64,000 nucleotides of DNA from Dermatemys mawii (taxonomy: Eukaryota; Chordata; Testudines; Dermatemydidae). Made by a program: the position numbers and the translations under genes. The DNA is taken from assembly GCA_007922305.1 (NCBI GenBank), contig ML677348.1:17251442-17315441 (forward strand), given 5' to 3'. This document shows positions 56,330 to 64,000 of this stretch, in pieces. Every line of letters begins with the position of its first letter. The first letter of the stretch is position 1. The notes below the pieces were generated by a model. It searched no databases and was not told where the DNA came from. It saw nothing but the letters and a program-made list of their open reading frames with translations.

Positions 56330-56690
56330 GCCTTTGAGGAACCCATCCCCTCAATCCTTTGTTTTCTTCACTGGCCCCCAGGTAAGTCCAGGTCAAATTC
56401 AAGGGTTTGATCTCCAACTTTAATGCCTCACAAGGGAGTGGGCCACGTTACCTGAGGGACAAGTTGTTCACTCTCCATAGTTATGGTATGATATGATGGC
56501 TACTCTCCTCTGGAGCAAAGAAACTGCCAGCTTCCAGGGTAAGATGTGTGCTGGAAACAAAAGTACTGCTCCTGAATCTGGAACTCCCTCCTGGAAGAGA
56601 TCAATTTGACTACAAACAACAGCACTTCTAGAGCAGACTACAAAATTCATGTCTTCATCCAAGCTTTCCCACAAAACACCACCCAAAAAT
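56330..56690 (+). pseudogene. L2-type LINE ORF2 C-terminal fossil (weak)
   Basis: Plus-strand reading with frame changes gives H/F-W-P-P-G-K-S-R-S-N-S, then L-E-L-P-P, then R-L-Q-N-S-C-L-H-P-S-F. This resembles the 'HWLPV..RI.FK', 'WNSLP' and 'LK..LF..AF' spine of L2/Rex-like LINEs. It is heavily eroded. Confidence 0.4.
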
Positions 56691-56694
56691 AAAA

Positions 56695-57095
56695 ACCCAG
56701 CCTGTGACAACTGGAAGAAAAAGGATACGGTATGTGTTCACTTCATAATTTTGGGTGGTGTTCATATACCGCCAAATAAGACCCTAGATATACAGCTATG
56801 TCCTGTTGGCTTTTGCTCTCTGAAACTGTGAGGATTTCACTGGTACTTGGATCCATTTCATCATAATAAAAATACACAATGAAATCGTAAGTCTTTATAT
56901 GCAAGAATAAACTGAACATCCTGAACCTCATAACTAACATTTTTGAGAACTTCACATATTTTGCCCATTCTGGGCTCTAGGGCTACTGAGCCAAATTAAT
57001 TTTTTGTGTCATTCCACTAAAACAAATGGTACAAAATATACCAGAACTGAAGTAAGGCAGCGTAGCAGCTGTATATAGCAATGTCACTTCCTTTG
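56695..57095. other. No gene seen
   Basis: Unique AT-rich DNA. Confidence 0.4.
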
Positions 57096-57099
57096 ATTT

Positions 57100-57370
57100 A
57101 CACTCTCTTCTGCTAGCAGCATAAACCAGCATCCTGTTTGCCTTCTTCACTATAGCTGCAAATTGGGTCTGAAAGCTTTATAGATTTTTTTTACCACAAT
57201 AACTCCATAATTGACAGCATTTTCTGATCACTAAAAGGCAGTAGTATGTTTCCATGTAGTGAATAAGCCTAGGTTTATTTTGTTTGTTTGGGATTTTTTT
57301 TGTGCCTCAGTCTACAACTCATATCTCTGCTGAACTGCATTTTCCATCTTTTCAATCCAGCAATCAAATA
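57100..57370 (-). repeat. Diverged CR1 internal fragment, minus strand
   Basis: 'catcctgtttgccttcttca' and 'gctgaactgcattttccatc' match in reverse complement a CR1 internal region. No frame survives. Confidence 0.45.
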
Positions 57371-57374
57371 ACAT

Positions 57375-58405
57375 AAGTAATTGCTATTTAACTATTATTC
57401 CTTGATATTTACTGTTGCATTATAACATCATCTTTAATCCTACTTTAAATAATTGGCTCTAGATTGTGTACATAACTAGGAAAGGTCAAACTCTGATTTC
57501 ATATGTGAAAGTCAATAAGTCGTAAGTGAGCATAGCTTTCTGCTCTGAATAGTATTCTCTTGGGTGTCTTATGAATAACTTTTTTGCTTCAAAATATGTC
57601 AATGATTGCTTTATTTCCTGCTCTTCAACCAACTTTTCACACTCCAACACTTTGCCCTCTGGATATCGAATATCATTGTAGAACTTTGACAATTGTTTAG
57701 AACATCAATTATTTTTATTACCCAGGAAGGATACCTTTCAGTCTCTCTCTGGTTTTGTAAATCTTCTCTCCTCATGTTGCAGTTAGTCTTATTTGACTTC
57801 TGTCACACCAACAGTTGGTAATGTGGTGATGTGCATGTTTTTAGGATTTCTCAGTTTATTTTGTTGATAAGGACATGGTATTAGTATGTTACCCGATGAC
57901 ATCCTTATTTGGAAGTCTGAACAGCTGAAGAATGATGTCATGAGTTAACACAGTAAAATTCAGCGTGTATTTTCAGATAACATTTTGACTCCGTGAGGGC
58001 AAATGTAATGACAGTTGGGAGGCAGAAGATTTAATAGCATTATGAGATGGATGAGCAATGAGCCCTGCACTTGTATTCGTGCTTCATGGTATGTGAGGAG
58101 GAGGCAGTGTTTTGAATAGCATCTGTACTGAACTGGCTATAAAGTGTAGCACATAGGTATGTGCTTGGCGGTCTCTGGGCCTTAAGCATTATTGTTGTAA
58201 TTATTCACTGTATTTTAAAGCTGTGCTGACTCTTCTATATCCCACCTTGGTCATTGTATCAGACTTCTAGCTCTGTGGCAAACATGCATTCCCTTTTGGG
58301 TTCCTTGCTCCTGGCTATACCACACGTCATGGTATCAGAACGAACTGGATCCGGCATCAAGAGAGAAAACATAAATAAATGGAAACGCATAAAGGACAAC
58401 AGAGA
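57375..58405. other. No gene seen
   Basis: AT-rich unique DNA. Confidence 0.45.
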
Positions 58406-58483
58406 GTAAGGCCTGGTCTACACATTGTTTTTGTACCAGTATAACTATTTTGGAGTGTGATTTTTGTTTAACCAATGTAGAAA

Positions 58484-58542
58484 GCATACGCCCAATAAAT
58501 TTGTTACTCTAAGGTGCCACAAGGACTGCTCGTTGTTTTTAG
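58484..58542 (+). repeat. Fold-back SINE right-arm fragment, nested
   Basis: 'aatttgttactctaaggtgc' and 'caaggactgctcgttgtttt' match the right arm of the element at 17623-18498. Short flanking 'atgtag'/'gtgtag' may be a remnant duplication. Confidence 0.6.
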
Positions 58543-58564
58543 TGTAGACACCATTATATTTGTA

Positions 58565-58876
58565 CAGCAGACTCTCGATTATCCAGGATTGGATTAACCA
58601 GGTTGTGGATTAACCAGGATGTCAAAAAAAATACGTGTAACTCGCAGGGCCGGCTCTGGCTTTGTTGCCGCCACAAGCACAAAAAACAAAAAACAAAAAA
58701 AAACCCCACCAGGGTGCAGGGCAGCCAGTGAACCAACACCTCCTCCTCCCGGCGCAGGGTGGCTGGTGAACCAAACCCCTCCACTCCCAATATTTCTTAT
58801 GGATGGTGATTATCTGGGATTTTATTAACCAGGATTAATTTTTTCCTTATCATCCTGGCTAATGGAGAGTCTGCTG
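58565..58876. mobile_element. Tigger-like composite MITE, copy 2 (312 bp), inverted
   Basis: Flanked by TA (58563-58564 and 58877-58878). Reverse complement of 30625-30931 almost throughout, including the inserted 'gcagggccggctctggcttt' end. Non-coding. Confidence 0.82.
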
Positions 58877-59079
58877 TATACAGGTGCCTTATACTAGTAT
58901 AAGACACCTGTATATGCCTTATACCAGTATTATGCCCCTTCCCATACAGGAGTAAATTATACCAGTATAAGCACTTTTATACTGGTATACTTGAATCCAC
59001 ACTAGGGAGGCCATGCCATTTGCATTATACTGATATTGTTAAACAGTACAACTTTTATGCCTAGATAAGGCCTAAGTTG

Positions 59080-59985
59080 AACTCCACTCATTGCATTATG
59101 TCATTCTTTTGTAGCCATACATGCCTCTCTGTGCTCTGTTTTCTGTTAATACCCATCTCACTCCACTAACAGCTGGGAGAAAAAAAATTTCAACAAAGAT
59201 TCAAAATCTCATACTTTTCAGCTGATAATTGAGCAACCCGTCTCCAGGTCCGTCCAAGGAAACCTGCAGCAAAACAGGGAAAGCCAGACTTGGCATTCCT
59301 AATAGTCTTAAGGTGGTACAAAGAAATGGGAAAGCCCATATCAGGCCTTCTTTATTGGAGAGACAAGGGGCTCCATTAAGAAGTTGCTTTGTCAGTTGCT
59401 TATTTCTATGCAACCATTTCTAGTTTTGTGGGCCTTGTGCCTTTGTTCCTTCATACAGGAAACTTCAAATAACTACCCTTTAAAAGTCTACATATCAGAC
59501 TAAATTCAACATCTAACATGGTAAATACGTCCCACCATGCCCCATAGGTTTCATTGTGAATCAGAATAGATGACTAATGCTGTACCTACATATTAAGAAA
59601 ATTCCCTGAGATGTGCATTAATCATTTCTTTTTGAGCAAAGCTCTGAGACTTTTTAACACGTCAGAATCAATGAAAATTAGATACTGTAGAAGTATTTGG
59701 TCTTTGGAGATGTATAAGAATTGTGCATTGTTAACAGCACCTATTGTTGATTTTCCCTTGCTTGAAAGGTGAGCTTATTGTGTGCCATCTGATTTTTCAC
59801 AGTACTGTACTAAAATATACTGCATTCCATATGCATTTAAAAACTTCAAGATATAGAATATTTGGAAAGCTCTAATTAACTTCAGATTCCAATGTGTGCT
59901 TTTAGATAAGCTTGTAACGCTAATGCCCAATTCACTGGCTTGCACTGTCTTCTTTGTGTCATTTAAGTGATGCAAAGCAGCCACA
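59080..59985. other. No gene seen
   Basis: AT-rich unique DNA. Confidence 0.45.
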
Positions 59986-59994
59986 AACCCAGCT

Positions 59995-60115
59995 TAGCCT
60001 TTAGAGAGACTTAAGTATGTGCTTAAAGTTGAGTACAAGAATAAGTGGTTTGTTGAATAGGGATGGATTTAAACACCTGCTTAAATGCTTTGCTGAACTA
60101 GGACTCTCATTGCTG
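59995..60115. repeat. 'acttaagcatgtgcttaaag' repeat fragment
   Basis: 'gacttaagtatgtgcttaaa' and 'cctgcttaaatgctttgctg' belong to a common sauropsid repeat, also part of 20908-20995. Class unknown. Confidence 0.45.
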
Positions 60116-60119
60116 TCTA

Positions 60120-61660
60120 TCTGGTACGTCTTACAAGCACTGCTTCTCCTCTTCAAACCCACACTCAGACACAAAGTAATTACTAGTCTTTTTAAGCAGT
60201 TTCAGTGTTCTCTTCTGCCCTGTGTACCTCAATCAATGCAAGACTGACTTACTAACATTTGCCAGTAGAAATATTTCCATGACTTGTACTTCAATTTAAA
60301 CATTTAAACATAAATGAAGATGCAAACAGTCTCTGAAGTAAGTTCTAGAAATGCTTTAAAAATAGAGATGAACAGAAATTGTCAATATTTCAAAATTTTT
60401 CCTCAAACTGGGTGAATTTATCCCCTCCCCTACTCTACTTAGAAAAGAGCCTACAGTAAGACAGTATATTCCTATTAAATGCTTGTCAAAGTGCTTTTTG
60501 TACAGTAGCTAAGAATGATGGCTTCATTCTGTTTATTTTATTTTTTTAAAAAAAAACCTCTTTAAGTAGACCCAAGTATAAAAGCACATTAAAATGTTGT
60601 GGTGGGGATGCCATTTGCCTTGGAGCATTTCCACATCTTCCTCTGTTTCTGGCAGATGCAGGCTGGGGGAGATGATCTTCCCATGGTGGCATCTGGTTTC
60701 TGAAGTTATATTTTCAGCTTTCTATCATGTGGTTAAAGCTCATGATGGGAATCTGAGCTTTCTGTCCTCCTAGACACTGTTTCCCATAGGCTTTATGGAA
60801 TATGAGAACTTCTGTCCATTGGAAAACAAGGTAAAATAGGGAGATTCTTCCCAGAAGTGTAAATAGGCCTTTTCACTGAAAAGCTTTGGTTATTTGCCAT
60901 GTGTTTCTTCACTTCTAGGAAGATTAATGAATTTGCCTTATATGCTATAGTTCTGTGATCTTCTAGTCCGAAGGGTGTAATTGATAATGAAGGAAACAGG
61001 GAGGGGTAGGGAGAGAGAGAAAGGAGCTCTGAATCTCTATTTCTGAATTTAAAAAACTCAGTGGCCTTAGACCAAACACATCCTTATGAAATACATGTCT
61101 ACCTCAGCCATATTTGAAGTGGAGTAAAGTATGCTAAAAACATACTTCTTTCTGTAAAAGGCACCCGAACATTGACAATGGGTTTTACATGGGGCCAGAC
61201 TTTCAGCAGGGTCCCGGCTTGTGTTTTTCTGGGTGAGAATGGTGCCTCCACTTTTACACCCCACCAAAACAAACATACTTGTGATTCTGCGCCTGCAGAC
61301 TGCAACTAATTGTGCTCACATGAAAACTGAGTGACTGGACTCTGTGCAGGCAAAGTGCACATGGGCGGAGATACGTCTGTAATGGATAATTTTTAATAAT
61401 GTCCTTGTAAACCTGTAACTAGTCTGCTGTAGAATACTGCTGCTCAGCAGTGTTCCAGCCAAAAGAGCAGTTATGTAATAGACTACAGAGTGAGCAGGGA
61501 AGATAGCTTCAGAAGAGGTGTTCCCACGCCACAGAAAAGGGTTACATAATGCCGACTATTCACTTCCTTTACAAAGCATCAGACTTTACTTTCACACTGC
61601 TTGGCTGCTGTTTACCACAGTAAGAACCAGTCTAAACTAAATGACACCCTCTCCATCCAT
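60120..61660. other. No gene seen
   Basis: AT-rich unique DNA; small frames near 61067-61305 (minus) lack known domains. Confidence 0.5.
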
Positions 61661-61664
61661 TGGG

Positions 61665-61735
61665 CCTGATCCTTACTTACACCACTTCTGTTGAGTAAAA
61701 CAGGAGCTCTGGGTCAGTTAAATCCACAGGAGCGA
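61665..61735. repeat. Short palindromic repeat fragment
   Basis: 'gggcctgatccttacttaca' belongs to the family noted at 22062-22158. Confidence 0.4.
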
Positions 61736-61739
61736 TCGG

Positions 61740-62165
61740 CTTATGCTCTGGCAAACTGCAGCCCATGTGATATTACACACATTCATTTTCACAAATTGCA
61801 CAGGGTGCAAAGCTCTGCTCAGAATGGCAGCTACTGTACATCTAACCACTCTCTCATGATCTAGCCCATGACTAGTTTATGAAGATAGATGATCTGGCCT
61901 GAGTTAGGGGCAGTGCATTGTGGTGCCCTTGGAGCAGTCCTGAAGGGACTGAGAGAGTTACAGTCTCCCTTCCAAATTCCCTGCTTCTCTGGGGAGAGAG
62001 TAAACTGAGCTGGTTATGCCTGGCATAGTGTAAGGCACATATGTAAAGACAATGTCCATTCCCCTCCCATTTTGCCTTCATCAGCCCAACTTTATCAATG
62101 AGGACGTAGCTGCTCTGTAGAGACCTGCTGCTATTCCTGCACTTGCAGATGGCCAACACAGGGGA
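61740..62165. other. No gene seen
   Basis: A 136-codon minus frame (61872-62282) overlaps the MITE and has no recognised domain. Confidence 0.45.
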
Positions 62166-62172
62166 GTTTCTA

Positions 62173-62292
62173 GGGTGATCAGACAGCAAGTGTGAAAAAT
62201 TGGGATGGAGGTGGGGGGTAATAGGAGCCCATATAAGAAGACGACCCCCAAAAATGGGACTGTCTCTATACAACTGGGACATCTGGTCACCC
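62173..62292. mobile_element. 120-bp TA-flanked MITE, copy 2
   Basis: Starts GGGTGATCAGACAGCAAGTG, ends 'catctggtcaccc', flanked by TA (62171-62172 and 62293-62294). Same length as copy 1 at 8487-8606 and clearly the same sequence. Confidence 0.82.
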
Positions 62293-62294
62293 TA

Positions 62295-62660
62295 GGAGCT
62301 TCTTGTATCCCCGGTGCCTCTGAGCTACTGTGCTAACAGGCTATATGTTGGGCCTATATGGCTGGCAACTATAAAAGGCTGTGATAGCAGTGTTTCTTAT
62401 ACCTCAGGCAGGCCATCAGAATTCACCTGCTGGGCTGCACTCCATGGGCTGAGGTGAGGAACAAATCTACAACCCCCAAACAGGCTCCTGCTGTGATCCA
62501 ACTCTTTTTTATAAATATATTCTTAGTATAAAATGTGGCTAACTTATGAAAAATTATATAAAGCTGGGCAAATAGGTTCATGCCGTTGGCTTCATGACTT
62601 ATTTTGTGTAGTTTGGTTTGTTGCTGCCCACAGGAATATCCTAAAACTTTAAACATCAGG
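62295..62660. other. No gene seen
   Basis: Unique DNA. Confidence 0.4.
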
Positions 62661-62667
62661 CCCTAAA

Positions 62668-62904
62668 GGGTATGTCTACACTGCAATTAAAAACCCATGG
62701 CTCACCCATATTGGGCTCAGGCTAAGAGGCTATTTAATTGCCATGTAGCCATTCAGGCTCAGGCTGGCGGGATTGAGCGGGGGGAGGGATCTTAAAGCTC
62801 TCCAAACCCAAATGTCTACACAGCAATTAAACAATCCCTTAGCCCAAGCCTTGCGAGTCCGAGTCAGCTGACACTGTGGGTGTTTAATTGCAGTGTAGAC
62901 ATAC
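62668..62904. mobile_element. Harbinger-like MITE
   Basis: Ends GGGTATGTCTACACTGCAAT and 'attgcagtgtagacatac' are near-perfect inverted repeats. Internal 'tctacacagcaattaaacaa' repeats the end motif. The 3-bp target flank is not clear. Confidence 0.7.
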
Positions 62905-62905
62905 T

Positions 62906-63340
62906 GCTGGAGACAGCTGGCAGCCTCACCCTGTGACAGAGGATCCATTTCTCAGAAATCTTAGTCTATACTTAGGTGGAAGATGGAGCCTTTTGTTGCA
63001 GCTATCATCTGCTTTACCAAGCCTAGACCTGTTCCCAGGCCTGCTATCAACCTCGCCCTCTTTTATAACTCCTGTGGCTTTTTTGACACAACCTTAATTT
63101 TATTTTTAGGTCATTTTCTCATCATGAGTCACAGCTGTGGCTGTCATTTTACTACAGTGAAATGTGTCAGCAAAGCCAAGAATAGTAGCTGTCTGTTGGA
63201 CTTGCACCTAAAATGCTAATGAGGAGATGCCAAACGCCGGAAGAAAAATGAACGGTAGCAAAACCAGAAAGTACAATGAACAATACTGTTAAAATAGTAC
63301 ATTTATTTTCTCCCACCCCCCCCCCCCCCCCGGCCATTGT
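62906..63340. other. No gene seen; poly-C run
   Basis: A run of about 16 C lies at 63316-63331. Confidence 0.45.
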
Positions 63341-63344
63341 CTTT

Positions 63345-63630
63345 TGTTAAATGGGCCCAATTTTGAAGACCCTGGGGCCTAGATCAGTCCATTTGAAGTC
63401 ACAGGGGTAAATCCTGAACAGGGGTAAACTGTCATAGCTCTCCCAATTGAGGATCTGCCCCAGAGACTTCAACCAGGCTACTGGGAGCTGGGACCGTTTA
63501 CTCCAGCTGAGATGATAAATGCCTCAGTGATTTCAATAGAGCTACACCAAATAAGCACTCGTCTCTTAAGGCAGGATTCACCAGCTACATAGGCACCTGA
63601 CTCCCATTCACTTCAATCCCACCTTTAGTC
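63345..63630. repeat. Composite of short sauropsid repeats
   Basis: 'tttactccagctgagatgat' and 'aggcaggattcaccagctac' are pieces of the palindromic family at 22062. Old and diverged. Confidence 0.4.
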
Positions 63631-63634
63631 CTTG

Positions 63635-64000
63635 TTTGGCAAAACTGCCACTGAAGAAGCCTCTGTGAGCTATTCCAGCATGAAGCTTTCAGGATTGCAC
63701 TCAAACGTATATTAAAAACCTTCTGCAAGCAATAAATTGTGAATAAACTGGATGTCACAACATTTCTCAGAAAAACGACCCAGTTGCTTGGTAAATCCTG
63801 GGATGTTTCAACTTCATGGATTCAAGCAGGTGGGTCCAGAATCATTTGGAGTTGAACGGGCTGGATAGAATTGAAGTAAGTACAAACAGTTGGGCATGTC
63901 TACTACTATGCTGAACCACTGGATTCTGGGAGGTTTCGAAAGGTCACACGTTCACTGTTGGACAGTAATGGGAGTGCTAGATGAACCATTTCTACTAGTC
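63635..64000. other. No gene seen to the window end
   Basis: Unique AT-rich DNA. Confidence 0.4.

Larger units (their letters stand above)
58410..59072. mobile_element. Harbinger/PIF-like element with nested insertions
   Basis: Ends GGCCTGGTCTACACATTG and 'gcctagataaggcc', with TAA on both sides (58407-58409 and 59073-59075). Interior holds 'ataccagtataa'-type palindromes. It contains a fold-back SINE fragment (58484-58542) and a Tigger (58565-58876), so it is older than the Tigger. Confidence 0.75.

Overview
The window reads as non-coding nuclear DNA of a vertebrate, most likely a turtle. No host protein-coding exon, rRNA gene or functional tRNA gene could be supported. The open frames on both strands are short and either lie inside repeats or look like chance. 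The turtle assignment is an inference from repeat content: many 5'-truncated CR1 LINEs ending in ATTCTATG-type octamers, dense hAT, Harbinger and Tigger-like non-autonomous elements, MIR/CORE-like SINEs, a 5S-rRNA-derived SINE, and a fold-back SINE-like family I associate with turtle genomes. There is no Alu or mammalian L1.

Layout. 1-7 kb: mostly unique DNA with a hAT element with a perfect duplication (1088-1396), MIR-like SINEs, two related L3/CR1-like tails (2.6 and 5.1 kb), a Tigger-like element and a 271-bp hAT element. 7-12 kb: a nest of opposed CR1 copies broken by a 909-bp hAT, a 120-bp TA-flanked MITE, a further DNA transposon and two Harbinger-like elements. 13-21 kb: an L2-type LINE fossil, a 5S-derived SINE, two fold-back SINEs (one with a hAT inside it) and a solo LTR with a 5-bp duplication. 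22-31 kb: a hAT, an antisense CR1, a 1-kb Tigger-like element and further SINEs and hAT elements. 31-41 kb: largely unique AT-rich DNA, then a GC-rich cluster at 37.2-38.5 kb and a tandem CR1 pair. 41-46 kb: a 676-bp Harbinger-type element, a tRNA-derived SINE and old repeats. 46.5-50.1 kb: the most informative feature, a broken minus-strand LINE of the L1/Tx1 group, with an ORF1 zinc-knuckle region and ORF2 reverse-transcriptase motifs. 50-64 kb: three more fold-back elements, a 670-bp hAT, an L2-like fossil, a Harbinger with a Tigger inside it, and a second copy of the 120-bp MITE.

Nothing here works as a pathway or operon. The window is a record of successive insertions. Where one element sits inside another and target duplications are visible, the relative order can be read: CR1 before hAT at 7.3 kb, fold-back SINE before hAT at 18.1 kb, LINE before hAT at 47.95 kb, Harbinger before Tigger at 58.6 kb. 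The two most unusual signals are the Tx1-like LINE fossil and the fold-back SINE-like elements, whose copies are flanked by 11-15 bp direct repeats as expected of retroposition rather than DNA transposition. Family names come from recognised motifs and memory of repeat families; no database search was run.
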